Assembly (NCBI RefSeq): GCF_907164915.1 | Contig: NC_061866.1 | Location: 51,829,113 to 51,893,112 of the forward strand | Length of the DNA stretch: 64,000 bases | Direction: 5' to 3' | Source: Impatiens glandulifera | Lineage: Eukaryota; Streptophyta; Magnoliopsida; Ericales; Balsaminaceae | In this document: positions 1 to 12,504 of the stretch, piece after piece | How the letters are laid out: each line of letters begins with the position of its first letter | Numbering within the stretch: position 1 is the first letter of the stretch | Program-made: the position numbers and the translations under genes | Notes under the pieces: generated by a model | What the model saw: only the letters and a program-made list of their open reading frames with translations | Databases searched by the model: none | What the model was told of the DNA's origin: nothing

Positions 1-233
1 ACCGATATCATAAACTATAGTGTCCTTGAGAAAAGTCTTATCGCGAAGACCACCGAAGACGACAACCTTCGACTTGCCAATATTTACCGCAGTATGGCCA
101 CTGAAAATCGAGATTGAATCAGACAAGGAAAGGAACAAAACTTCGATTCAAAATAGGCAACAGAGAATTACCTTCGCGGTTGTGGAGGAATTCCACTGAA
201 ATCAGATGACGCGCCTCGAACCCAATGGTACAT
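1..233 (-). CDS. Kelch-repeat protein, N-terminal end only
   Basis: Two exons are visible: the start codon at 233 opens exon 1 (233-172), a 71-base GT-AG intron spans 171-101, and exon 2 runs from 100 off the window edge. The 54 readable residues start [12 protein letters not shown] and continue into [18 protein letters not shown] and then YDI, the first blade of a kelch beta-propeller. The N-terminus matches my recollection of the plant galactose-oxidase/kelch family typified by Arabidopsis At5g18590 and At1g18610. Those proteins carry several kelch repeats, so most of the gene lies to the left. The molecular role of this subfamily is poorly defined; kelch propellers usually bind partner proteins. 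The family call is secure, the function is not. Confidence 0.85.
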
Positions 234-526
234 GATTATCTGTCGATCGGAGTTCTGAATTGAAGAGATCAAACTGGTATGATTATTGTTCTTCAACCGG
301 TCTTGCTCCGGTGACTCTAGTCCTATACGATCTGCAAACTAATTGATCTGAAATTGGCCAAAACCCGGAAAGTGTCCAAGGCTTGTAAAACACTTCTTTT
401 CAATTTTTTTCTTACAAAACAATTCTTGTAACTCACATTAGGTATAAGAAAAATTATACTGTTGTTGTCAACGTATTCTTATTTTATTTTAGTATATTGA
501 AATCTTGATATGATACAAATAACGTA
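234..526. other. 5' flank of the kelch gene
   Basis: This holds the presumed 5' UTR and proximal promoter of the minus-strand kelch gene. No clear TATA box was seen. A candidate transposable element begins at 527. Confidence 0.4.
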
Positions 527-674
527 GGCGCTTGGTTCAAATACTGTTGTTGTTATTGAAATAGGAATGGAATTGATAGATGTGTAGAATGGGAATAGGA
601 GGGCGCTTGGTTCAAATACTGTTGTTGTTATTGAAATAGGAATGGAATTGATAGATGTGTAGAATGGGAATAGG
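527..674. repeat. 75-bp tandem duplication at the left end of the element
   Basis: The segment beginning GGCGCTTGGTTCAAATACTG is repeated with period 75 (527-601 and 602-674) with no difference seen over about 73 bases. Both copies contain the putative transposon terminus, so the element end itself was duplicated. Confidence 0.9.
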
Positions 675-1764
675 TATGATTGATAGAAGTGTAGTGTTTG
701 ATTATGAGTATTAATCATTCTCAATACCATGGATAGTGTTTGAATATTTTATTCTGATATTTTTATTCCAGTGTTTGGATATTTCCATTTCGATATTTTT
801 ATTTCATTGATAATGTTTAGATTTATTAGAGAGAAATTATTAATATTATTTTGTAATTGAATTTGATTAATATTTATTATTTTTATTATATTTTATTTAA
901 TTAGAAATACAAAATATTATTATTTTTATATTATAATGGTTTAAAATATATAAAATATTGAAGTGTATTCTAATTTAATAAAATATAAACATCTAATATT
1001 TTATTATATTAATTATATATATAAATATATATTTTTTTAAATACATATAAAAAATAATTGAATAATTCAATTTTTTTTATTTATAAATAAAAATTATCTA
1101 TAAAATTTTTAAAATATTATATATTAATAATTAATTAAATGAAATATAATATTTTACTTAATAATATATACTATAACATTACATAATATTTTTAATAAAA
1201 AAATTTATTAAAATATTTTATATCTAACTTTTCTAATATTTTTTCAATATTTATTTTATATAAAATTGTTATTTTATTTTTAAGTTTTTATATTCTAATT
1301 AATTTATTATAATTTTATTATTAATATATAATATATAAATTAATTATATAAAAAAAATTATTATTAGTTATTATAATTATTTTAAAATATTTATTTTATT
1401 TTATTAATTTTATATTATTTAAAATAATTTCTCAATATTATTTAAATAATTGAAATAATTTATTTCAATAAATAAATTATTATTTTAATTATAAAAGAAC
1501 CGTTCTAATATAATTATAAAAGAAAAAATATATATATAATATTATAATTATAATTATGAGAGAGAACGTGAGAGAGTGGACATCATGGGAGAGAAAATAC
1601 ATTACAATGGAATGGGATTCATTCCTCCTAATTGATAGAGGAATGGATGATTCCTGAGTATCCGGGAATCAAATCAATGTTCTGGAATAAAACTCATCAA
1701 CCAAACACTTCATTTTATTCCCTTTCTCATTCCTGAGTACAAAAACTACATACCAAGCATCCCC
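527..1764. mobile_element. Candidate non-autonomous DNA transposon (MITE-like), ~1.24 kb
   Basis: The left end reads GGCGCTTGGTTCAA. The right end, read on the other strand, is GGGGATGCTTGGTATG. They share GCTTGGT close to both termini, and both arms then carry GGAATG-rich sequence. The trinucleotide GTA flanks the element on both sides (524-526 and 1765-1767), which suggests a 3-bp target duplication of PIF/Harbinger length, though not the usual TWA. The interior is nearly pure A+T and holds no reading frame. The termini are imperfect, so the superfamily is uncertain. Confidence 0.5.
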
Positions 1765-4700
1765 GTAGTGATCCTACCTAATATTATATGCTTCAATTTC
1801 GGTTCGACATGAGTATTATACCGTCTATAGACTCCACACGGAATAATTTAAAATTTAATTATATTTTGATTTAATTTTTAAAAATTAAATTAACATTAAA
1901 TATATTTAGAATAAAGTAAATAAATTTATTAAGATTATAGATAATTTTAGAGTTAAATTTTACATCCGTTCAAAAAATAAATAAATTCCTAAAATAGAAT
2001 GATTTGTTATAATAGTTTGAATTTGTTAAATAATTTATAGAGAATTTATGAATATAATTGTTGAAAATAGAAATTAAAACTTAATTATTTATAAATATTA
2101 TTTCAATATATAGATATACCAAAATTTTAAAAATATTGTGTTGATAATTTCAGTATCATACCATATCTTATCAATTTTTGGTATACGAAAAAGTCAATAT
2201 TTTCAATTCTTCCAAATACATGATATTTTGGTGGTCACTTTGGCATTAATTTATTTTTTTAATTTGGCTTTCTACTTTATTTATTTTTTTTTCAATAAAT
2301 CTTATTTAAAAATGATGAAGGGACGTTATAAAATATTTTAAAAATCAAAATAAAATTTGAAGAACATGGTGAAAATCACCATGTCAAAATACATTTTTAC
2401 ACCATCATCTATCTAATTATCTAATGCTAGCTGAAATGACCACATGTTAGAAGAGTATTCAAAGTGAATTTATTTTAACACAAGTTTGTTCCAAACAATG
2501 TTTTTTTCTTAAAAAACATTGCATCCATAGTTTCACAATCATATTCAACAATGATAATGGTTAAATTTTGCATAATTTTGGACTAATAATATGAATAATT
2601 CAAATAAAAAAATATATTTTCGTTACCACTTACTTTTATTATATCACTTAATTTATTAATCAAAATACTAAAATATTTTATATTTTAAATTATTAATATT
2701 TATTTTAACATTATATATTAATACTTTTTGAATCATTTTATCCAAAAATATTTGTATATCCTCCATTACCGCCAATCATTATTTATAAGATAGACAAAAA
2801 TATCAATTTAGTATATTCATAAAATTTGTTCACAATGTAAGTTTATTTAAATAAATTATATATTGACTATGATATATATTAGTTTTATCGTATAAAATCT
2901 TATATTCCACTGATAGTATAGTATGTTTAATCTTATATTCCACTGACAGTATATTTTATTGTTTTAGGATTCAAATTTGATCGGTACATTTCTGATCAGT
3001 TTGAATGGTCAACTAGTCGGTTCATAGTATTAATTTTTTTAATAAATATTGTATACAATATTTTTTAAAATTTTTAATACTTTATAAAAAAAATAGTGTT
3101 TATTATTGAATTAGTTTTTTTTATGTAAGAATTGCACGTAAAAGTGTTGTTTTTATCATTTTTAGATCTAGTTACGAAATTAAATGTTTATCATATTTAT
3201 TTTTTTGATAAATATGAATTTTTTATTTTGAAAAATGAAAAAATTATGTACCAAATAAGTTTTTAAAGACTTTTACCTACTAAATAAATTAAAATAGAGA
3301 TTAATCCCCTCTTATACAATTTTTTCATTTAGTAATGTTGTTACAAATGTGTTTAATTTTTTTAATCTTAAAAAAGACACAATGTTTTTATTCTTTATTT
3401 TATTCTCTCTATCCCACACTGATTGTTTCCTTTCAAAATTTTATTTTAAAAAAAATCTTAATCATTAATATTTTATTAATAAAAAAACTCAATATTCTTT
3501 ATTAATACAATTATTATACTTTATTTTTTGCTATTTTTTAGTTACAAATTGTATAATAATTAGAATAAAGTAAAAATAACCTAAATTTTACTTTATATCT
3601 AAAAACATAAATATCTCATTTTTTTCATTCAGAAAGAAAATTTTAACTTTTTTGAATATTCACGTTCTGTCTTTATTCATAGAAAAAAATGAACTTTTCA
3701 CATTAAATTTTTTTATTTCATAAGTAATATCAAGAACTAGAACTCATTCCAATTTTTTTTTTTTTTCATTTTTAGTTGTTGTCGGAAAGCTTTTAATTTT
3801 GGACTAATCAACCTTTAACTATTACTTATATGGTAGGTTTTTGTCGCAATCAGAACCAATTTTTAATAATACAATTAAATAATTTCAATTAAATTAAGCT
3901 GGATATAAAAGTTATGTATTATTTTCATTGATGATGTGTTCTCAAGACACTTATTGTCAAAAATTAAATATATTTTATTTCTTATATTAGTAATTTTTAA
4001 GAGAACGAAATTAAATATTTCATTAAAAAAACTTTGTTCTCGCCAGTTATTTAAATAATATAAGGAGATAAAAAATGATTATTAGTGATGATTTTGAGAA
4101 AATAATGATGTTTTTTAGTAAAATAATTTAAAAGAGTATTGATATATATAAATAAAATAAATAATAATAATTTAAAATAGAATGTATTTTAATATTTTAA
4201 TTAATTAATTAATTAATTTGATAAATAAGAATATGAGTGAAATGATAATTAATTTTATTGAATTATTTGAAAAATAATCCAAATCCAAAGAAGACCCAAG
4301 TTTTTAGTACATTTAATTGGTAAGAAATAATAGAAATTTCACTTTAAAAGGTTATAAATAATCGTACGTTTTTACAACTTTGGTACTATTGCCAGAAGTG
4401 GGCCTGGCCAAGGTTTGGCTGGATTGGTACCAGGTATACGGAATTTATCTATTTAATTGTCTGGTCTCTATAAATAAATAAATTAAAAAAAAAAACTGTT
4501 AAATTTATTTATTGACATTTTACTAAATTTAATTTATTTTTAAGAATTTACCCATAGCTTAATATTTTTATGAACTTTCAGCTTCATTTATCCTATTACT
4601 CTTGTAATTTATCTTAATATTACAATATATTTTATTTAATATTTTCACTCTAATTTTTTTATCTCATCTATTTAAAATATAAAATTATCATTAAACTTTA

Positions 4701-5990
4701 AAAAAATATTTAAAAAAAAAATTAAGTCAAACAAATTTTGTATACAAACTCTATATAATTATTAGACAAAAAAAGATCATACAAGATCTAAGGTTAATAC
4801 ATTTTATTATTGATAATAGTAAGTAACTAAAAAATATATAAATTATTTGAAATTTCATAGAATATAATAACTTGTATTCAAAATACCACAGGCTTAACTC
4901 TTTATATAGATAATAACTTGTATTGTATAGATAATAAATGAAATTAAATTAAATCACCACAATATAATAACTCAAATAATAAAATTTTTATCTAAAATAT
5001 AGTATTGCTCACTAAAATATTATATATTTTAAATTATTATTTATAATTTTAGAGAAATGATTTCGAAAGAAAGTGAATTTAGAAAAGTGAATGAAAAAAA
5101 AAATGACGTGACAGTGCAATTTGTAATTTGGTAAACAAAAAATATTATTTTTTTTAACCCGTGTTATAGTGATGCATCATTTTCTTCCCTCTTTCAAATT
5201 TTCTCCCCTTATCACGATTAATTCGATGTTACCATACAGCAGATAGTATATGTATTCCACTCATAAAGTGATACATATATACAAAAGTGAAAACATCACT
5301 TCCCTCCTTTGTTAATTTTTTTTTCTTTGTACATGTGACATTTTTTTAATGGATCAATACACTACTTTATGGGTAGCATCGAACTAACCCGACTCCCCAT
5401 TATTTTATAATTATATATTAATATTTTGTAAATATTTTTATTAACAAAATATTGTCTCTTTAAATATTTTTTTTAATAACCAGGCTTTTCTAAAAAACTT
5501 ATAATTTATGTATAAATGAGAAAACATTAGTAAGAGATATATAAAAATGCAAGATATTAATAAAAGAAATGTATAAGTTGTTTTTTTACTTCAAATATTA
5601 AAAAGTTGATGAACACCTCATTCTTTTTTCAGTCAATTCAATAAATTAATATTTAAATAATTTTATAATATAATAGTATTTATTTTAAAAGGTTAGACAG
5701 AAGAGGAAAATTGAACAATGACGTGACTAGGAAAAAAAAAGTGTGAGAGATAATTTTTATTTTAAAAATAAATATATATATATATATATGTATTTTATAA
5801 AAGAATAATAAAATTTTATTTGAAATCACATTAGTAAGTTAAGAAATAAGAAAGTAAATATGATTAGTTAAAAATTGTAAAAATTGTAAAAATTGTTATT
5901 AATGAAATAATAACTGTTTTTTTAGATAGATATTTTACTAAATCCCCTCCGGCAACGGCAGACGCATCTATAGCCGCCTTAGAGAGAGAA
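1765..5990. other. AT-rich intergenic DNA, no gene seen
   Basis: No coding, tRNA or strong hairpin signal was recognised. The stretch contains homopolymer and AT runs such as an ATTA repeat near 4200-4216 and a TA run near 5770-5788. Short open frames here have AT-driven composition. Confidence 0.5.
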
Positions 5991-6000
5991 AGAGCAGAAA

Positions 6001-7846
6001 ATGATGATATCAGCTACTCTCTCTACAGTAGCGTCAAGAAATGTTGCCGTAATTTGCTTAACCGCCAAATCCAGTCTCACTAGAATTGATCGCATAGCAC
6101 CTCTGTATGATTTCAATCCAATTCACGAACGAACGAGCTTGAAAACCGCTTTGTGCCGGCAGTTTCCTCACCGTCTCAACTGGCACCGTGTCAGGGATTC
6201 CAAATTAAGGTCATCCTCTGTTTCTGTGCTCGCCGCAGTTGGAAATAGTGGAGATATCCTTCACGACGTCGGCGCGACTGCACTGGTAATGGCAGGCGCA
6301 TATGCTTTGGTCTTCGTCTTTGATTATCTCACTCAGCGCTCTTTCATCGAACAAGTAACCGCTTCCTTCACTATCTTCTTTGTTTGTCCTTGCATGCATG
6401 TTTGTATTATACATTGCAAAAAACTGCTGGATATTGCTTATATCTGTAGATCGCTAGATAGATCTTCAGTTCCTTCTACATTTTAATCAATTTATTTTCT
6501 ATTCCTTAATCGGAACATCAGTTGATGAAGTCTAGAATTGGTAGATCTACAGTTATGCCTTAATGATCTTAATTAACTCTAGAACTATAACGAAGATTTT
6601 ACGTGGCGGATGAGTATCTGCTTTCAGATATAGAGATCTTGTAATCCTGCTCCTTGTTGATATGCATCTGTGTTACTACGATGAGTTATAAGATAGTAGT
6701 AAATTTTGATGAACTTCAAATGATATTGGAGATCAAAGTTCTTAGGACTGATGATTGTGACAGTTTTCGAGTTCTAATCTAGGTTTGTGGCCATTAGATG
6801 AGATTTAATCAGATAACTTGTTATTATTCTTAGTGCTCTTGACGTCAATGATGCAGAACTTGAGCAGGAAACTGGTTCACATATTATCAGGATTGCTTTT
6901 CATGTTTTCCTGGCCAATATTCAGGTACATTGTCTTATCAAAATATTGGATATTGATCCATTCTTAGTTCTGAAATTGACAGAAAGTGTTGAATGTTAAT
7001 CCTAGAATAGCACTGCAACAGAAGCTCGATATTTCGCATCTCTAGTTCCACTTGCAAATTGCTTAAGGCTTGTTTTTTATGGCCTTTCCCTTTCAAATGA
7101 TGAACGCCTGATAAAATCTGTTACTCGCGAAGGAAAAGCAGAGTATGTTAATTCATCTGTTTACAATAATAAGAATTTCCTTACTGTTGATTGTATGTAT
7201 GCAAATGACTACATCAATTGTTTATTTTTTTCCTGCAGAGAATTACTAAGAGGTCCTCTATACTATGTTCTTGTACTTATAGCTTGTGGTGTAATCTTCT
7301 GGCGCGATTCACCGATTGGAGTGATCTCCTTAGCCATGATGTGTGGTGGTGACGGTAACACACATTCCTTAAATCATCGTTCATTATTAGTTTCTTCAGT
7401 TGTTTTCTGATTCAGCTTTGAATTACAGGCATTGCTGATATAATAGGAAGAAGATTTGGGTCATTGAAGCTTCCTTATAACAGAAACAAGAGCTTGGCTG
7501 GGAGCATGTCAATGTTTGTCTTCGGTTTCCTAGTTTCCATAGGGTGAGTGTTGTTGGTTGAATCTTGTTCTCCTTTTCATATTTTTTTTATAAGTTTGGA
7601 TTTGGAAACTGACATGATGCGTGTTCTTGGTATGATACTATTTTATATGATAGGATGTTGTTCTACTTCTCTTCTATCATCGGGTACTTTGAGTTGGATT
7701 GGATTGGGACAATCGAAAAAGTTGCCCTGATTTCTTTGGTTGCGACGATTGTGGAATCTCTTCCAACAGCTGGAAGAATAGATGACAATATATCTGTTCC
7801 ACTGTCAAGTATGCTCATAGGGATGATGTGCTTTAAAGGTATTTAG
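6001..7846 (+). CDS. FOLK: Farnesol/phytol kinase, chloroplastic
   Basis: The model is join(6001-6354, 6857-6924, 7011-7142, 7239-7354, 7429-7543, 7654-7846), giving 325 aa with every junction GT-AG and in phase. The family phosphorylates isoprenoid alcohols (farnesol, phytol, geranylgeraniol) and is an integral membrane protein of plastid or ER origin. Residues 1-80 are rich in Ser, Arg and Thr, fitting a transit peptide. Family motifs follow: NLSRKLVHILSG, SVTREGKAEELLRGPLYYV, MMCGGDGIADIIGRRFGS and VATIVESLP. The kinase core is complete. The C-terminus differs from my recollection of the usual ending (roughly SMLAAYLSFGY): here the last 13 residues are SSMLIGMMCFKGI before a TAG, so the final exon may be misjudged or truly diverged. 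Farnesol kinase (Arabidopsis At5g58560) fits better than VTE5. Confidence 0.88.
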
Positions 7847-8883
7847 CTAAATCTCATCTCTCATATAAATGTTTTATTGTTGTTGTTGTTATATATGATG
7901 CACATTTTGTTTATACTTATTGTTGAGCTTTGGTTTATGACTGAAAGTCTGAAACACAAAGAAGCATTTATTAGCTTATATAAAAAGCAGCTCATCTTAC
8001 ACCATAAATATTAGCCTTCACAGTTTTAAACATAGTAGGTGAAGTGCATAATAGTATCTTTTCAATTACCTTTTTAAATGAGATTTTTAATGGGTATTTC
8101 TTAGGTAAGATTCTTGACATTTAAACTATTCTTATGGGTTGTAAATACATGTGTTTTTAATAACAAAAGATGAAAGTTTCAAATTTTATTTTCCCTTAAG
8201 GATGGGATATGATCTTGACAGGGTGATCTTTATTCTTTTCAGTCATTTTAAAAAATAAAAATAAGAAATTACTGTTTTGCCCTCCAAGTGAAAGGGAAAG
8301 GGGAAAATGGATCACTGAAAGTTTTAAACGATGGTTTCAAATTTTGAAATGATTGCTCAAGGGTAAAGTCTTGTTTAAAAAAATTAGTTGGATTCTTATT
8401 AATATAGTTTTATGTTGAAGTTTGTAGATAGTAAAATTTTAAAAAAGAAATGAAGTAAAGAAATCTAATTAATTGATTAAGGGATCAAAAGTTTCATAAA
8501 TTAAGGATTTGCATCTCCCCTCTCTTCCCGGTAAGAGGGGCAGGATACATGATAAATGGTAGCCGAGGGTTCCAATTGATTTCAAAGAATTAAAAATAGC
8601 AAAATTTGAGTATTATTATTATGAGTACTCTATTATTATTATTATATATTTTTCTGTGCCATTAACAATTGCACATGGGCTATGTTCCTAGGCTATGTTC
8701 CTAGGGACCATTGTCAGTCTAGACTGAAGATGTAGATAAGGTTCCATTAAATTTATTTATTTATTGACTAAATGGAGTCATTGTCTTCAATTATTTATTA
8801 TTCAAATTATCAAATATATAAATATTTTCCTAGTTGCAAGATTTTTTTTAGAAAAAAATAAATTATCTTTTAAAAAAAACTAC
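7847..8883. other. FOLK 3' flank, no further gene seen
   Basis: This probably includes the FOLK 3' UTR. A 13-bp tandem duplication (GGCTATGTTCCTA twice) lies near 8677-8704. Nothing coding was recognised. Confidence 0.45.
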
Positions 8884-9185
8884 GGCCTCGATTGATGAAG
8901 AGATTTTTGGGATAAAACCCAATTTTTATCCCAAAATCAAAAATCTTATTAATCATCAAATCAAATAATTTTATCATTTAAATATCAAAACTACCCTCTA
9001 ATTTTATTTTCTCTTTAAACCATCATTCTCTCACCTACACCATCACCACACCATGTCTTCTAAAGTCAAAGGACAAATTAGTCTTTAAATTTTAAAAACC
9101 AATTTTTTTCTATTTTTTTTTATAAAAAAAGTTTTTTTTAGATAAAACTTAGACAAAATCAAAAAAATCACTTCAAGACCATGCC
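8884..9185. mobile_element. Candidate ~300-bp MITE
   Basis: The left end GGCCTCGATTGATGAAGAG and the inverted right end GGCATGGTCTTGAAGTGAT are related over about 28 bases, including a shared GAAG-GATTTTT pattern. TAC flanks both sides (8881-8883 and 9186-9188), a possible 3-bp target duplication. The interior is AT-rich and non-coding. The inverted termini are imperfect. Confidence 0.45.
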
Positions 9186-10117
9186 TACGTACATTTCTAG
9201 CCGTTGCTATTAATTTTGCGCGTGTAAGAAATTAAGAACGGGTCGGTTCATATTTAATTATATACCAATATATATATTTTCTTCTTAATTGCACCGCCTA
9301 AAATATTTAATAATATCCTTTGATGTGTTTTTTTCTTATAAAAAAATCTAGAAGTATCACATTTTCTTAATCAATTCAATCATTCAAAATATTATAATAT
9401 TTTTATTTTATAAATTTAAATAATATTTTTTATAATAATTCAACCATTAAAAATTCAAATAATAAGAATTTCTAAAATTCAATAAAAATCTTAAATAACT
9501 TAAAATCAAATAAGTGACAACAAACAGTAAATATCTCTATCCTCCTCGAGGTTTTGGATTTGAACATATATTTACGAAGTACGTGCTTAACCCGCGGAGA
9601 TTAGTTACATTTCTAAAAAAAATACCCCACACAATAAAAAAAATACCCCACACAATAAAAATCAAATTATTATTTAGACCGTATTTAGAAACTGGATTTA
9701 GACATAAAACCTTCAATTAAGTTTTAAAATTGGTTTAGACTGAATTCAAATACATCCCCGAATGAGAAATTCAACACACAAAATAAATGTATTTTCAAAT
9801 GAAATCATTGTGATCTCAACCACAGATTTATACCAGTAATGCATAAATTACCCTAATTTCTCAAAATATATAGAATCTTTCTCATTAAAATCCAACATTG
9901 TTTCCTTTCATTAGGGAAAATGAGAGGTTCGTGAGTGCCTATATGTCATGTGACAATATTATAATGTCAAACCAAGGTAAATAAAAATGTAGCTTCCAAA
10001 TAGACCTACCAAACTAATAATTTATCACAAATAAATCCAGTTTAATTTTTCCTAAAAAATGAAGAAAACAAAACTAGAGAGCATGAGATTAAATGGGAAA
10101 TTTTAGTTGCTTCTTTC
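9186..10117. other. Intergenic DNA with a short direct repeat
   Basis: A 24-bp direct repeat built on ATACCCCACACAATAAAA occurs twice in a row at about 9617-9662. The right part should include the 3' UTR of the minus-strand KRTCAP2-like gene. No other gene was seen. Confidence 0.45.
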
Positions 10118-11983
10118 TCAGATCCTCTTTGTCTTGGAATCAATCTTCGAAAGCTTCATTCCTGATAGCTTATTAACCTCGTAAAGAATTCCAGCTGAGA
10201 ACAAGAAGCTGCAAAATCCGAACATAACCACATAAATCTAAGTGTTGTGATGAAACCATTTTCTTTTGTTTGTTGTATCTTTCTATATCACATTAACAGT
10301 TTCCAAAAAAAAGAAATTATTATGAACAAAATAAGAGGTTACCATACCATGTTGTGACGCAGACACGATGAACAGTGCCTGCAGCGATAAGAGCAACTGT
10401 CTCTGCCAAGATTACTGCAAGAAGAAATAAAATAGAAACGCAAAGAAATTAATTACATTACCAATCTAAGCATATCCGAAAATACAATGAAAAGAAAAAG
10501 GGATAAAAGAGAAAAACTTCAGACATTAAGCTACATGAGGAAAACTCAACATCATAATCTGCATGTCATATCATGAAACAAAGAATATCGTTTGAAACGA
10601 CAAAATCATCTAGTAAATTTTAAGATCAAACTCAAGTTGATGCAATTTGGGGGCTCTCATTTAGAGCAATAGTCTTATTACATGTGGGGTGCCTTTTGAA
10701 CATATTGCAATTTGCGAGTTTCCACATTTCCAGTAATTCTAGATACAATTTTCAAATATTGGATATCCCCAGCATCCGTTTGCTAGAACTTTCTGATTCA
10801 ATTCAGATTCCAATAATAAGTAAAACACAAGTTTATTGAGTGACTTGACATCTAACCTAATGATATCATGATATGTTTCCCGTTCAGATTTAGAGCCAAA
10901 ACATTCAAATTTAACAAAAAGTCAATTGCCCATAGAACATATATAACCAAGAAGTCCATTACCCACTATGACCTATAACAACTAAACAAGGCGTTGAATG
11001 TTGATTTAATCTAATTCAGAAAGTTTGTGGAGCAATTTGATCCAGTTAGATGTTCAAGAATCAGATCTGACATGAATTTCTTTTCCGAACTCTTTGAATA
11101 GAAGAATGTTTGACATGTATTGGGTGATAATACCAAACATGCTTCCTTACTGCAACAGTGTGTTTTAAAAAAAAAAGGAAATTGTGGGAAAAAATGGACT
11201 CACCTGTACCCCATCCAGTCTTCGCACCAATTGTCTCTTGGTAATTCCCAATGAACTGCAAGGAAAAAAGTTGAAAAATCAATTATAAGGTTGAATTAAA
11301 GGATTTTGTGAGACCACCATCTCCCATCAATCTGAAAAATCAAACACAATTGTTCTATAATGATATAGTTCGCACAAAAATATACATGTGATACTATAAG
11401 AAACATACCAAACAAGATCTAGATAAAGACTTGAACTGGCAAGAAAATGGGACCTATCTGGTCAATTCTAAAATAGCTTTGTTAACCATCATTTTGTGTT
11501 AACAGGGTTGAACTCAGTTTCTGTGAAAACAATGTGACCAATTCTTCGGTTTCTAAGGAATCTATCCCTCACAACCTTTGTAATCCATCTATCCACAAGC
11601 TTAAGTCATAACCCAATAAAGAAGTATTCACAAGCTAAAAATGTTGAAGCCTTACAAAGAAGATCCCCCCTTAAGTTAACATTACTTAATCCGTTCAAAA
11701 CTATATTCCTGATCAATTGGTTAGGTCAATGACTCAATATAGAAGAAAGGGTAAATCCACGCCATGCCCATAGAATAAGAGAAATCGTCAAACTAAACCT
11801 AGTTTAGCATAAGAATGGACTTACTGTTAGCAACACCGTGAACAAGAGAGAGCTGGTAAAACCGCCAAGTATGGTGAACACCTCAGATGAGGCTAGTTTC
11901 ACTCTATACATTTGTTGAAGGGACAGGATGAGAATGAATAGGAGAAGTGAGTATAACATTGAACTTCCTGTCGTCCCTGCCAT
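10118..11983 (-). CDS. KRTCAP2: KRTCAP2-like subunit of oligosaccharyltransferase
   Basis: The model is complement join(10118-10208, 10348-10414, 11204-11255, 11825-11983), 122 aa, all junctions GT-AG and in phase. The ATG at 11983 lies 10 bases inside its exon, and a 5' UTR exon ending at 12404 is joined to it by an intron (12403-11994). The protein is small and mostly hydrophobic, with membrane segments near residues 10-26, 35-58 and 74-102. Motifs recognised from the keratinocyte-associated protein 2 family are MAGTTGSSMLYS, LASSEVFTILGG and ETVALIAAGTVHRVC. In mammals this protein is a subunit of the ER oligosaccharyltransferase; the plant role is inferred. It ends SKTKRI, which fits a KxKxx ER-retrieval signal. 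None of its exons except part of one exceeds 53 codons, so a plain ORF search misses the gene. Confidence 0.9.
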
Positions 11984-12504
11984 TGAATCGTGGCTGCAAG
12001 AAAGAACACAGATTACTGAAATTAGTTCTTAAACCAGCAGCAGGACAATAGATCATACTTCTATAACATGATTGAATTGATTTGGGGAATCACATGTTCT
12101 TGTGAAATCCACAATTAGTATCAAATCAAACCTAAAATAAACATCTCGGCAATGTTGATCTCAATCTCACAGTCTGGTGACTCAAAGCTGAAACTAAGAC
12201 AATCTAGAAATTGAGAAATCATAACGCTTCAATCCAATTCAAAATTGACGTTCAATGAGCGAGAATATAGCAGAAACACAAATATATTTAAAACAAAACG
12301 GATGGAGATTCTCTCAGTCAGGGATCTATAGCAGCTGGATTTGGCAATCATAATTATGCGGATGATCGTAAACTAGGTTTGAAGAAGATGATAGATCATA
12401 TACCTTGCTCACGACCACCGGAAATGTTATCAACCGCTCCGGCGACGACTGATTCGCTTCCGTACAATGCGATTGACCGGAGATCTATGAGTGAAGAAGA
12501 AGAG

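Noticed and set aside
479..730. Minus-strand 83-residue ORF with an internal repeat
   Set aside because: The repeat in the protein is only the 75-bp tandem DNA duplication at the transposon end.
2138..2341. Plus-strand 67-residue ORF with hydrophobic stretches
   Set aside because: Phe/Tyr/Ile-rich reading of AT-rich DNA, no family resemblance or promoter.
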